From: Burkholderiales bacterium
GTDB taxonomy: Bacteria > Pseudomonadota > Gammaproteobacteria > Burkholderiales > Methylophilaceae
Length of the DNA: 64,000 nucleotides
Reading direction: 5' to 3'
NCBI GenBank assembly: GCA_030831475.1
Contig: JAURKY010000006.1
Coordinates: 1-64,000 of the forward strand
How positions within the stretch are numbered: the stretch's first letter is position 1; every line of letters begins with the position of its first letter. The notes beneath the pieces are model-generated. The model did no database searches. It saw only the letters and a list, made by a program, of their open reading frames with translations, and was not told the DNA's origin. This document shows, in pieces, positions 1-10,444 of this stretch. The translations under genes were made by a program, and so were the position numbers.

Positions 1-99
1 AAACCTGCTGCAAAGAAAAAGCCAGCGGCTAAAAAACCTGCTGCAAAGAAAAAGCCAGCGGCTAAAAAACCTGCTGCAAAGAAAAAGCCAGCAGCTAAA
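1..99 (+). repeat. 33-bp tandem repeat (about 3 copies) encoding the 11-aa unit KPAAKKKPAAK
   Basis: cctgctgcaaagaaaaagccagc recurs at 4, 37 and 70 (period 33). Confidence 0.85.
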
Positions 100-117
100 A
101 AAACTGCAAAAAAATAA
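1..117 (+). CDS. C-terminal end of a Lys/Ala/Pro-rich histone H1-like / AlgP-like protein (partial, 5' truncated)
   Basis: Frame 1 reads KPAAKKKPAAKKPAAKKKPAAKKPAAKKKPAAKKTAKK* with TAA at 115-117; not in the ORF track because it is truncated. Confidence 0.75.
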   Translation, partial: KPAAKKKPAAKKPAAKKKPAAKKPAAKKKPAAKKTAKK

Positions 118-140
118 GCGCCAAGTTAATTTGTTTTGTT

Positions 141-169
141 AAAAACCAAGCGCTTGCTTGGTTTTTTTT
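141..169 (+). terminator. Rho-independent terminator after the H1-like gene
   Basis: accaagc-gctt-gcttggt stem-loop followed by TTTTTTTT. Confidence 0.85.
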
Positions 170-838
170 ATGGAAAAGATTGAAAAAAATTTAGATAAAA
201 TACATCAGGATATTAATACGCTGAAATTAGCTTACGAGCCAAAAATTATTGCCGTGAGCAAACAGCAAAGTATTGAATCAATGAAATTGGCCTATAACTA
301 TGGGCAAAGAGCTTTTGGAGAAAACTACCTGCAGGAAGGTTTAACAAAAATTAATGAACTCAAAGATTTGCAAATTGAATGGCATTTTATTGGCCCCATA
401 CAAAGCAATAAATGCAAACAGATAGCAGAACATTTTGACTGGGTTCAAACAATAGATCGCTTAAAAATAGCTCAACGTTTGGATCAAAATTTAATTAATA
501 AAAAATTAAATATTTGTATTCAAGTAAATATTAGCGATGAGGAAAGCAAAAGTGGGATCATGCTTGATGATATTGATACATTTATTAAGTCTCTCGACCA
601 ATTCGAAAATCTAACTATTCGAGGTCTAATGGCAATACCTTCAAATACAATTGATCAGGATATTTTAAAAGAAGAATTTAATAGACTGAAATTAAAATTT
701 GACCAGATTCAAAGATCTAGAAATTATTTTGACACGCTCTCTATCGGAATGTCTGCAGACTTCAGACTTGCACTTGAGTGTGGTTCAACTATGATTCGAG
801 TAGGAAGCAATATTTTTGGAAAAAGAAATTATGACTAA
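170..838 (+). CDS. yggS: YggS family pyridoxal phosphate homeostasis protein
   Basis: KIIAVSKQ...FGENYLQE...WHFIGPIQSNK...SIGMSADFRLALECGSTMIRVGSNIFG; ATG at 170 preferred over the track TTG at 158. Confidence 0.92.
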   Translation: MEKIEKNLDKIHQDINTLKLAYEPKIIAVSKQQSIESMKLAYNYGQRAFGENYLQEGLTKINELKDLQIEWHFIGPIQSNKCKQIAEHFDWVQTIDRLKIAQRLDQNLINKKLNICIQVNISDEESKSGIMLDDIDTFIKSLDQFENLTIRGLMAIPSNTIDQDILKEEFNRLKLKFDQIQRSRNYFDTLSIGMSADFRLALECGSTMIRVGSNIFGKRNYD

Positions 839-1640
839 AAATAAAAAAATAATATTTGTTGGTGCTGGAAATATGGCGCAGTCAATAATTTCTGGTTTAT
901 TAAAGGAAAATTTTTCCTCATCTGTTATTTTTGCTATAGATACCGATGAGGCTCAAAGAAATCATTTAGAGAAAACATTTGCCATACAAACATCAAATGA
1001 CTTGTCATTAGTCGAATCAGCTGATGTCATTATTCTATCCACAAAGCCTCAGCATGTTCAAGGCATATGTTCGAATATAAAAGATGTTGTTAAGAATCAA
1101 TTGATTATATCAATTGCTGCAGGGATTAGACTTAACCAAATATCTCAATGGATGGGTGGTTACCAAAAAATTATTCGCACCATGCCCAATCTAGTTGCTC
1201 AAGTTCAAAAAAGTGTAACAGTAGCTTTTACCCTTCCTGAAACTGATCAAGAGTCAGTAGAAGATACAAATAAAATTTTAAACTCTTTTGGTGACACTAT
1301 TTGGTTAAAAGAAGAAAAGCTAATAGATTCCGCCACGGCTTTATCTGGCAGTGGTCCTGCTTATATTTTTTATTTTCTAAATGCCTTGATCCAATCAGGA
1401 ATTAATGTTGGCCTTGAAAAAAAAGATGCTCAAATACTTGCACTAAAAACACTTCAAGGCTCATCCGTGCTTGCCGAGAAATACATTAATGACCTTGAAA
1501 TGTTGATAGAGAATGTTACCTCCAAGGGAGGAACAACCGAACAAGCCCTAAAAGTATTAGATCAAAAAAATTTAAAGGAAATAATCGATAGTGCCATCAA
1601 GGCTGCTTTTGCAAGAGCGCAAGAGATGGGTGAGAAATAA
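831..1640 (+). CDS. proC: Pyrroline-5-carboxylate reductase
   Basis: [45 protein letters not shown]; start at 831 (MTKNKK) preferred, track has 816. Confidence 0.93.
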   Translation: MTKNKKIIFVGAGNMAQSIISGLLKENFSSSVIFAIDTDEAQRNHLEKTFAIQTSNDLSLVESADVIILSTKPQHVQGICSNIKDVVKNQLIISIAAGIRLNQISQWMGGYQKIIRTMPNLVAQVQKSVTVAFTLPETDQESVEDTNKILNSFGDTIWLKEEKLIDSATALSGSGPAYIFYFLNALIQSGINVGLEKKDAQILALKTLQGSSVLAEKYINDLEMLIENVTSKGGTTEQALKVLDQKNLKEIIDSAIKAAFARAQEMGEK

Positions 1641-1645
1641 TTTAT

Positions 1646-2731
1646 ATGGTACAAGAGGTAATTGTTGGCTTGTCGGGTGGTGTTGATTCAGCGGTAACCG
1701 CATGGAAACTAAAGCAAGAAGGTTATCATGTCAGAGGTCTTTTTATGAAAAATTGGGAAGATGATGATGATGATGAATTCTGCTCAAGCAAACAAGATCT
1801 ATTGGATGCTGTCTCAGTTGCAGAGAAACTCTCGATCGATATTGATGTTGTTAACTTTGCAAAAGAATATAAGGAACGAGTTTTTTCAATTTTTCTTGAT
1901 GGTCTCAAAAAAGGTATCACGCCAAATCCAGATATTTTATGTAACTCTGAAATTAAGTTTGAGGCTTTTCTAAAGCATGCTATATGCATGGGTGCTGAAA
2001 AAATAGCGACAGGTCATTATGCAAAGGTAAGAGAGATGAATGGTCTTTTTCAGTTACTCAAAGGTGATGATGGAACAAAAGATCAGAGCTACTTTTTATG
2101 TCGACTTAATCAAGAGCAGTTGTCAAAATCAATTTTTCCGTTAGGTTCAATGCTCAAAAGTGAGGTAAGAAAAATTGCCAAAGATAATGGGTTACACAAC
2201 CACGATAGAAAAGACTCTACAGGAATTTGTTTTATTGGAGAAAGACCTTTTGCCGATTTTATTAATCGTTACATTGATAAAAATCCTGGAGAGATTATTG
2301 ATGAAGATGGTTTTATTCTCGGAAAACATGATGGTCTTAATTTTTATACCATTGGGCAAAGACAAGGACTAAAAATTGGTGGTACCAAGAAAGGTAATGG
2401 ACAACCATGGTTTGTAATTGATAAAGACTTTACAAATAATCAACTCATTGTGGGTCAAGGGCATGATCATCCAAAGTTACTCAAAAATGGTTTAAGAGCC
2501 TCTGAGATGCACTGGATAGAAGGAAAAGAGCCCAAAAAAAACTGGGTATATTCTGCAAAAACAAGGTATCGCCAACCTGATGCGCCATGTGAGATTGATC
2601 AAATTCAAGAAGATAAAGCTACAATTCTTTTTGGTCAAAAGCAGTGGGCAGTGACTCCTGGCCAATCAGTTGTTATTTATGAAAGCAATGTCTGTCTTGG
2701 TAGCGGATTTATAACTGAGGCATTTGATTAA
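1646..2731 (+). CDS. mnmA: tRNA-specific 2-thiouridylase MnmA
   Basis: [55 protein letters not shown]. Confidence 0.96.
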   Translation: MVQEVIVGLSGGVDSAVTAWKLKQEGYHVRGLFMKNWEDDDDDEFCSSKQDLLDAVSVAEKLSIDIDVVNFAKEYKERVFSIFLDGLKKGITPNPDILCNSEIKFEAFLKHAICMGAEKIATGHYAKVREMNGLFQLLKGDDGTKDQSYFLCRLNQEQLSKSIFPLGSMLKSEVRKIAKDNGLHNHDRKDSTGICFIGERPFADFINRYIDKNPGEIIDEDGFILGKHDGLNFYTIGQRQGLKIGGTKKGNGQPWFVIDKDFTNNQLIVGQGHDHPKLLKNGLRASEMHWIEGKEPKKNWVYSAKTRYRQPDAPCEIDQIQEDKATILFGQKQWAVTPGQSVVIYESNVCLGSGFITEAFD

Positions 2732-3582
2732 TGGCTCGTTTAAACCAATCAATGATTCAGAAGGCTATTAAAAAAGATGTCATGCTGTCTTTGGATGAGG
2801 ATGTTATGGGTAATGATTTAACATCTTCCCTCATTGATAAAAAAAAATTAGCGAATGGTAACCTAAAATCTAATCAGTCAGGAATTTTATGTGGGCAGGC
2901 ATGGTTTAACCAAAGCTTTAAATCTATCAATAACAAAATTAAAATACGCTGGCACATTAACGATGGTGACACTTTTAAAAAAAAACAGCTTGTCTGTAGC
3001 TTCAAGGGCCCCTATCAAGATCTTCTAAAAGCTGAAAGAACTGCAATCAATTTTTTGCAAACCCTATCAGCCACGGCAACACTTACCCATAAATATGTAA
3101 AAACAATCGAAGGTTACAACGCAAAAATATTTGATACCAGAAAAACTATACCTGGCCTTAGAATTGCACAAAAATATGCTGTTAGAATAGGTGGCGGAAA
3201 TAATCAAAGATTAGGTCTTTATGATGAAATATTAATCAAAGAAAATCATATTGCATCATTTAATTCATTTGAAGAATTCTTAAATAAGCTTAAAGAGAAA
3301 AAATTAATTGAAAAAGCTCAAATTGAGGTTGAGACAATAAGTCAGCTTAAATTAGCACTTACATTTGGAGCAAAAAAAATACTGCTTGATAATTTTTCCA
3401 TTCAAAAAATTAAGCAAGCTGTTCAAATTAACCAAAAAAAAGCAACCCTTGAGGTGTCGGGGAATATTACCATTAAAAATATTCGTGATTATGCAAAAAC
3501 TGGCATTGATAGAATATCCGTTGGTAGTTTAACCAAGAATATCGAAGCGATTGATTTTTCAGTAAAAATTAGCCAAATTTAG
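2731..3582 (+). CDS. nadC: Nicotinate-nucleotide pyrophosphorylase
   Basis: AERTAINFLQTLSATAT, DTRKTIPGLRIAQKYAVRIGGGNNQRLGLYDEILIKENHI, DRISVGSLT. Confidence 0.96.
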   Translation: MARLNQSMIQKAIKKDVMLSLDEDVMGNDLTSSLIDKKKLANGNLKSNQSGILCGQAWFNQSFKSINNKIKIRWHINDGDTFKKKQLVCSFKGPYQDLLKAERTAINFLQTLSATATLTHKYVKTIEGYNAKIFDTRKTIPGLRIAQKYAVRIGGGNNQRLGLYDEILIKENHIASFNSFEEFLNKLKEKKLIEKAQIEVETISQLKLALTFGAKKILLDNFSIQKIKQAVQINQKKATLEVSGNITIKNIRDYAKTGIDRISVGSLTKNIEAIDFSVKISQI

Positions 3583-3593
3583 ATACTAAGAAC

Positions 3594-3623
3594 TTGACCA
3601 AACCCGCATAAATAGGGTATTTT
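3594..3623 (+). promoter_or_regulatory. Candidate sigma70 promoter for ilvIHC
   Basis: TTGACC (3594-3599), 18 bp, TATTTT (3618-3623). Confidence 0.55.
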
Positions 3624-3648
3624 AAACGTTTGTTTAGTTTGTTCTTTC

Positions 3649-5370
3649 ATGAAATCAGAAATAATCACCGGCGCTGAGATCGTCATACGCTCTTTACAAG
3701 AGGAAAATGTTGAATTTGTGTTTGGTTACCCTGGTGGTGCCGTACTCAATATCTACGATGCGATCTTCAATCAGAAAAAATTCAAGCACGTCCTAGTTAG
3801 ACATGAACAAGCTGCCGTTCATGCAGCTGACGCTTATTCTCGAGCTACCGGTCGTGTAGGAGTTGCGCTCGTTACCTCCGGTCCTGGAGCAACCAATGCA
3901 GTTACTGGCATAGCTACTGCGCATATGGACTCAATTCCTATGGTGATTATTAGCGGTCAGGTACCAACGCATGCTATCGGTCAAGATGCTTTTCAAGAAT
4001 GTGATACCGTGGGTATTACGCGTCCTTGCGTAAAACATAATTTCCTTGTCAAGGATATCAATAAGATTGCATCAACCATTAAAAAAGCCTTTTACATTGC
4101 CTCAACGGGTAGGCCAGGTCCAGTACTTGTTGATATCCCAAAAGACATTACCGCTGAATCTGCCGAGTTTAGTTACCCTAAAGAGGTCAGTATGCGCTCT
4201 TATAGCCCAGTTACTAAAGGACATCAAGGACAAATAAATAAAGCCATCGATCTACTTCTAAAAGCTAAGCGACCGGTTGTTTACTCAGGCGGTGGCGTAG
4301 TTTTAGGTGACGCAGCTCAATCTTTATTTAAACTCGTGACTGAATTAAATTTTCCTATTACAAGCACTTTAATGGGGCTTGGAGGTTTTCCTGCATCTAA
4401 TAAACAGTTTTTGGGCATGTTAGGTATGCACGGTACCTACCAAGCCAATATGGCTATGCAAGAATGTGATGTGCTTTTGGCTGTGGGCGCACGTTTTGAT
4501 GACCGAGTTATTGGAAATCCAGATAACTTCTTATCTAAACCTCGTAAAATTATTCATATCGATATCGATCCCTCATCGATCTCTAAGCGTGTTCAAATTG
4601 ATGTTCCTATTGTGGGTGATGTGAAGTCAGTTTTAGATGATCTTTCTGGGGCCTTAAAATCTCAGCAAAATAATTACGATGCAAAATTAATTAAACCCTG
4701 GCTTGATCAAATTCAAGATTGGGTTAGCAAAGATTGCCTTGCATTTAAAGATGATACTAAGGTGATCAAGCCACAAAAGGTTATTCAAACGTTACATAAA
4801 GTAACTCAGGGTGATGCCTTTATTACGTCCGATGTTGGACAACATCAGATGTGGGCTGCTCAATTCTATCCCTTTGATAAACCGCGTCGATGGATTAATT
4901 CTGGCGGTCTTGGCACGATGGGTGTGGGTCTACCCTATGCGATGGGTTGTCAATTAGCTTTTCCAGATGCACAGGTTGCTTGTATCACAGGCGAAGCATC
5001 AATTCAGATGTGCATTCAAGAACTGTCAACCTGCAAACAGTTTCATTTGCCCATCAAAATTGTTAATCTCAACAACCGCTATATGGGTATGGTAAGGCAA
5101 TGGCAAGAGTTCTTTTATGGCAACCGTTATGCTGAATCTTACATGGATGCCCTTCCAGATTTTGTTAAGCTAGCTGAATCCTATGGTCATGTTGGCTTTA
5201 AAATTGAAAATCCAAGAGATATAGAGTCAGTTCTAAAAGAAGCCTTCAGTCCAAAATTAAAAGAAAGGCTTGTATTCCTAGACTTCATCACCGACCAAAC
5301 TGAAAATGTATTTCCTATGGTTCCAAATGGAAAAGGTCTTTCTGAAATGATTCTAGCAGAGGATCTATAA
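3649..5370 (+). CDS. ilvI: Acetolactate synthase large subunit
   Basis: FGYPGGAVLNIYDAI, VTSGPGATNAVTGIATAHMDSIP, GLGTMGVGLPYAMG, NNRYMGMVRQWQEFFY. Confidence 0.96.
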   Translation: MKSEIITGAEIVIRSLQEENVEFVFGYPGGAVLNIYDAIFNQKKFKHVLVRHEQAAVHAADAYSRATGRVGVALVTSGPGATNAVTGIATAHMDSIPMVIISGQVPTHAIGQDAFQECDTVGITRPCVKHNFLVKDINKIASTIKKAFYIASTGRPGPVLVDIPKDITAESAEFSYPKEVSMRSYSPVTKGHQGQINKAIDLLLKAKRPVVYSGGGVVLGDAAQSLFKLVTELNFPITSTLMGLGGFPASNKQFLGMLGMHGTYQANMAMQECDVLLAVGARFDDRVIGNPDNFLSKPRKIIHIDIDPSSISKRVQIDVPIVGDVKSVLDDLSGALKSQQNNYDAKLIKPWLDQIQDWVSKDCLAFKDDTKVIKPQKVIQTLHKVTQGDAFITSDVGQHQMWAAQFYPFDKPRRWINSGGLGTMGVGLPYAMGCQLAFPDAQVACITGEASIQMCIQELSTCKQFHLPIKIVNLNNRYMGMVRQWQEFFYGNRYAESYMDALPDFVKLAESYGHVGFKIENPRDIESVLKEAFSPKLKERLVFLDFITDQTENVFPMVPNGKGLSEMILAEDL

Positions 5371-5374
5371 TCAC

Positions 5375-5866
5375 ATGAGGCATATCATATCTCTATTAAT
5401 GGAAAATGAATCTGGAGCATTATCCAGAGTTTCAGGGCTTTTTTCAGCCAGAGGATATAACATTGAGTCTTTGACAGTTGCTCCAACCGAGGATGATACT
5501 TTGTCAAGGATGACAATCGTTACAACAGGCTCAGACGAAATTATTGAACAAATCATAAAACAGCTTAATAAGCTTGTTGATGTTGTTCGTGTGCTTGATT
5601 TAAACGATGGAAGGCATATTGAAAGAGAATTGATGTTGGTAAAAGTTAAAGCAACTGAAAAGTACCGAGATGAAATGAAACGTATTTCTGATATTTTTAG
5701 GGGCCGTATTATTGATGTATCGGATAATACTTTTACTATTGAACTTACCGGTTCGGCAAGTAAGCTAGATGCCTACCTAGATAGTTTAGATAAAGAGTCA
5801 ATCATTGAAACAGTTAGAACCGGCGCTTCAGGTATTGGCCGTGGTGACCGAATTTTAAAAGTATAA
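5375..5866 (+). CDS. ilvH: Acetolactate synthase small (regulatory) subunit
   Basis: ACT domain: ISLLMENESGALSRVSGLFSARGYNIESLTVAPTED. Confidence 0.96.
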   Translation: MRHIISLLMENESGALSRVSGLFSARGYNIESLTVAPTEDDTLSRMTIVTTGSDEIIEQIIKQLNKLVDVVRVLDLNDGRHIERELMLVKVKATEKYRDEMKRISDIFRGRIIDVSDNTFTIELTGSASKLDAYLDSLDKESIIETVRTGASGIGRGDRILKV

Positions 5867-5872
5867 TTTTAA

Positions 5873-6880
<1,008 letters not shown>

Positions 6881-7525
6881 TTGAAAAACGAACAGGCTTA
6901 TCCATCAATAGCAAGAGAGGGTCGACTCTTTCTAATCCTCTCTTTTGTTATTAGTTTATTAGTCTCAATTCTTGATTTTGGTATTAGTTGGCTGTTTTGG
7001 CTTATTACTTTATTTGTTTTACAGTTTTTTCGTGATCCCCCAAGAAATGTTACGCAAGATAGTGACGCTATTTTATCTGCAGCTGATGGAAAAGTAATTT
7101 CAATCGAAAAAACAAATGACCCTTATCAAAACAAAAAAGCCCTAAAAATTAGTGTATTTATGAACGTCTTCAATGTGCATTCAAATAAGTCACCATGCAG
7201 TGGTAAAGTTCTATCAAAACACTACTTCCCAGGAAAGTTTTTGAATGCGGCCCTCGCAAAAGCATCTATTGAGAATGAGCGCTGTGCCATTGTTATTGAA
7301 ACAAAAAATAAAGCAAAGGTTACTTGTGTGCAAATTGCAGGCTTAATAGCTAGAAGAATATTATGCTACAAAAATGAGGGCGATCATATTGCATCAGGCG
7401 AGCGTTATGGTTTTATTCGTTTTGGTTCGAGGGTGGATCATTACATCCCTGTGAACGCTAAAGTAAATGTTGTTTTAGGTCAAAAAGTTAAAAATGTTGA
7501 GACCATTTTAGCTTTCCTAAAATAA
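6881..7525 (+). CDS. psd: Phosphatidylserine decarboxylase (short form)
   Basis: QFFRDPPRNV, ADGKVISIE, FMNVFNVHSNKSPCSGKV, ERYGFIRFGSRVDHYIP; TTG start. Confidence 0.9.
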   Translation: MKNEQAYPSIAREGRLFLILSFVISLLVSILDFGISWLFWLITLFVLQFFRDPPRNVTQDSDAILSAADGKVISIEKTNDPYQNKKALKISVFMNVFNVHSNKSPCSGKVLSKHYFPGKFLNAALAKASIENERCAIVIETKNKAKVTCVQIAGLIARRILCYKNEGDHIASGERYGFIRFGSRVDHYIPVNAKVNVVLGQKVKNVETILAFLK

Positions 7526-7526
7526 A

Positions 7527-8003
7527 CTACTCTTTAGACAGATGCTCCCATAGCTCATTAAGTGCCTGTTCATAAACATCTCTCTTAAAGTCAATAATTT
7601 GATCCAATGGAGACCAAAAATCATCCCATCGCCAATCATCAAATTCTGGCTTATCGGTGTTTTTTAAAAAAACATCAGAATCTTGACCAATAAGCTCAAG
7701 TAAAAACCATATCTGTTTTTGTCCCTTATAACGATCACGCCAATCTCTCCTGATCCAGTTCTTTGGGACATCATATCTCAGCCAATCTTTGGTTTGGGCC
7801 ACCAACCTCACATGCTTGCGATCTAAACCAACCTCCTCCATGAGCTCCCTATACATTGCCTCTTCAGGCGTCTCTCCGTCCTGAATGCCTCCTTGAGGAA
7901 ACTGCCATGAGTCTTCATGAGACCGTTTAGCCCAGAGTACTTTTTTTTGAGCATTAAAAATTACAATACCAACATTAGGTCGGTACCCTTCTTTATCTAT
8001 CAT
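7527..8003 (-). CDS. rppH: RNA pyrophosphohydrolase (Nudix)
   Basis: [11 protein letters not shown]...[28 protein letters not shown]. Confidence 0.94.
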   Translation of the reverse strand: MIDKEGYRPNVGIVIFNAQKKVLWAKRSHEDSWQFPQGGIQDGETPEEAMYRELMEEVGLDRKHVRLVAQTKDWLRYDVPKNWIRRDWRDRYKGQKQIWFLLELIGQDSDVFLKNTDKPEFDDWRWDDFWSPLDQIIDFKRDVYEQALNELWEHLSKE

Positions 8004-8065
8004 GTTGTATCCTTATATTTACTTCTATTTTTTCATAAATTTTTTATTTTTAACAGAAGCACTGA

Positions 8066-9007
8066 ATGGTAAAACTTAAAATACTGATTATCTTTTTAAT
8101 ATTGTTATTGCTAACTACCCTCGCGATTAATCTTTCCACTCGCTCACCCATGGCCCTAATTACCAACCAAGGTGAAAAAAGTTTAAGTATCGTTAATCTT
8201 AAAACCTTTGAGCTGATAGATAAAATTAAGGTTGGTGACAGCCCGCTTGGTATTACAGTTTTAAAAAAAAATCATTTGGCCATAATTGCCAATGTCAACA
8301 GTCAGGATTTATCGATCGTAGACTTAAATAACAATAAGTTATCAAAAATACTCAAACTAAATACAACGCCTTTAGGCTTAGCCCATAATCAAAATGAGTC
8401 AGAGGTTTATGTAACTGATTGGTTTAATAACCAAATTATAGTCATTGAAACAGGGACAATGACCATCTCTAAATTTATTAAGGCTGGCCCCACGCCATCA
8501 GGTATTGCCTACAATGCTAAACATGAATTAATTGTTATCACCAATCGAGATGCCAATACTATTCAAGTCTATTCCGCCAGAGATAAATCATTGCTCAAAA
8601 CAATCACAGTTGGTAACCATCCATTTGGCATATCAACAAAAGGTGATCAAATTTTTACAGCCAATGTCTACGATGACACCATCAGTGTGATCAATGCCAA
8701 AAATTGGGAACAAGTTACCATTCCAGTCGGATTTCATCCTTACAATGTGCTCAGTAATGATGATTATATTTTTGTAACGAATGCTCAGGATGACAGCGTG
8801 AGTGTGATTGATAAACAAAAAGAAATTAAACGAATTATCGTGGGTGAAACGCCTGAAAACTTAGCCATTAACCATGAACAAAATCAGCTCATTGTCACCA
8901 ATTGGGGGTCTAATTCAATTTCAATTATTGATATCAACTCACTTCAAGTGATTGAGGAAATCGAAACAGGATTACAAAGTCGTTCATTTGGTGATTTTAT
9001 CTATTAA
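8066..9007 (+). CDS. YVTN-family beta-propeller repeat protein, secreted or membrane-anchored
   Basis: N-terminal hydrophobic segment plus about seven 40-aa repeats (e.g. NSISIIDINSLQVIEEIETG, ANTIQVYSARDKSLLKTITVGNHPFGIS). Confidence 0.8.
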   Translation: MVKLKILIIFLILLLLTTLAINLSTRSPMALITNQGEKSLSIVNLKTFELIDKIKVGDSPLGITVLKKNHLAIIANVNSQDLSIVDLNNNKLSKILKLNTTPLGLAHNQNESEVYVTDWFNNQIIVIETGTMTISKFIKAGPTPSGIAYNAKHELIVITNRDANTIQVYSARDKSLLKTITVGNHPFGISTKGDQIFTANVYDDTISVINAKNWEQVTIPVGFHPYNVLSNDDYIFVTNAQDDSVSVIDKQKEIKRIIVGETPENLAINHEQNQLIVTNWGSNSISIIDINSLQVIEEIETGLQSRSFGDFIY

Positions 9008-9079
9008 AATAATCACATACGCTACAACTGTTTTTTTTGTAGTATCATTAAACAGGTTTTTCAATAATTAGGATTTCGC

Positions 9080-9601
9080 ATGAAAAAGTTTTTTATATTT
9101 ATCTTCTCACTCTTAGTTTCACTTCAATTATTGGCCCATGGCCCAACACCACAAAAAGTTCAAGAGTCACTGACTGTTAATGTATCTGCTGATAAAGCTT
9201 GGACTTATGTAAAAGAATTTGGCAATATTCATGAATGGTTACCAGGAGCAAAATCTACCTCAGTCGAAAAAAAAGGTGAGGATACTTTCAGAACAATCAC
9301 TTTAGATTCAGGTAAAACCATAGAAGAAAAACTTAAGGATGTTAATGATAATCAGAAGAAAATCAGATGGGAAATCACCAAAGCTGAATTGCCCTTTACA
9401 GACTACAATGCCTATTTAACGGTCAAAAAGGGAGCTAACGACAACGAAGCTGTGATTCAATGGACCGCACGATTTTATCGAGTTTACAAACTTAATCCTC
9501 CTATCCCTGAAGGTCAAGATGACGCAACTGCTAAAGCATCCGTTGAAGGTATTGTAAAACCAGCACTTGAGAGACTAAAAAAAGCTATCGAAAGCAAATA
9601 A
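9080..9601 (+). CDS. SRPBCC/polyketide-cyclase family protein, MxaD-like, with signal peptide
   Basis: MKKFFIFIFSLLVSLQLLAHG signal peptide; VNVSADKAWTYVKEFGNIHEWLPGAKS SRPBCC N-terminal motif. Confidence 0.7.
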   Translation: MKKFFIFIFSLLVSLQLLAHGPTPQKVQESLTVNVSADKAWTYVKEFGNIHEWLPGAKSTSVEKKGEDTFRTITLDSGKTIEEKLKDVNDNQKKIRWEITKAELPFTDYNAYLTVKKGANDNEAVIQWTARFYRVYKLNPPIPEGQDDATAKASVEGIVKPALERLKKAIESK

Positions 9602-9606
9602 ATTAA

Positions 9607-10221
9607 GTGCTCAACATTAACCCCTCTTTGCAACCAAAAGCAATGGTATTTTGGTTGCATGGATTAGGTGCTGATTGTCATGATTTTGGCCCAATCGTTA
9701 ATTTCCTGAACCTACCCGATTTCGAATTCATTTTACCTAACGCGCCCATAAGGCCTATCACGCTTAATAATGGAATGACCATGCGTGGCTGGTATGATAT
9801 CAAATCACTAGATTTCAAGACGATTGATTTAAAAGGTTTGGAAGAGTCAAGAATGATGATAGAACAACTTATCCATCAATCGCTAGGATCAAAAATAAAT
9901 CAACCTAAAATTTTTATGGCAGGCTTTTCACAGGGAGCTGCATTGTCACTTTATATCAATGAATTTTCGAATATTCAATTTGATGGGATTATTGCCTTGT
10001 CAGGCTACCTTCCAAAGAAAAATGAACTAAAGATAATTTCATGCCCAATAATTGCTATACATGGCCAGCATGATGATATTATTAATAAGAATATTGCTAA
10101 AGATAGTTATCAATTGCTCAAGGATAACGAAAATTTCGAATTTCATGACTACCCTATGGGTCATGAGGTTATTGAAGATGAAATTAATTTAATCAAAAAT
10201 TTTTTATTAGAGAATAGTTGA
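9607..10221 (+). CDS. Alpha/beta hydrolase, phospholipase/carboxylesterase family
   Basis: FWLHGLGADCHDF, FMAGFSQGAALSLYI (GxSxG), IHGQHDDII, YPMGHEV; GTG start. Confidence 0.88.
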   Translation: MLNINPSLQPKAMVFWLHGLGADCHDFGPIVNFLNLPDFEFILPNAPIRPITLNNGMTMRGWYDIKSLDFKTIDLKGLEESRMMIEQLIHQSLGSKINQPKIFMAGFSQGAALSLYINEFSNIQFDGIIALSGYLPKKNELKIISCPIIAIHGQHDDIINKNIAKDSYQLLKDNENFEFHDYPMGHEVIEDEINLIKNFLLENS

Positions 10222-10222
10222 A

Positions 10223-10444
10223 ATGTCAGATAAAAAAATCAACATCGAAAAGTTGCTTGATGAATTAGAGAATATAGTCAAAAAAATGGAAGATGATAAT
10301 CTTAATTTAGAGCAATCTCTAGAATCTTACGAAAAAGGTATTGGTCTTGTAAAGCAAGCACAATCAACTCTCAGTGAAATAGAAAAAAAAGTAAAAATAC
10401 TTTCAAAGAAAGACAGTCTTAAAGACTTCGATACAGATGACTAG
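10223..10444 (+). CDS. xseB: Exodeoxyribonuclease VII small subunit
   Basis: LLDELENIVKKMEDDNLNLEQSLESYEKGIGLVK. Confidence 0.92.
   Translation: MSDKKINIEKLLDELENIVKKMEDDNLNLEQSLESYEKGIGLVKQAQSTLSEIEKKVKILSKKDSLKDFDTDD

Noticed and set aside
1-99. Possible CRISPR-like repeat at the left edge
   Set aside because: Period 33 with no unique spacers; it encodes a Lys/Ala/Pro protein repeat in frame.
1760-1774. (GAT)5 run in mnmA suggestive of a phase-variable microsatellite
   Set aside because: Triplet repeat that only alters Asp number in the normally acidic NWEEDDxDE region; cannot shift frame and is too short to be convincing.
9021-9042. Possible terminator gctacaactg-ttttttttgtag between the propeller and MxaD-like genes
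   Set aside because: Stem is only about 6 bp and the T-run lies in the loop/arm rather than after it, so weak support.
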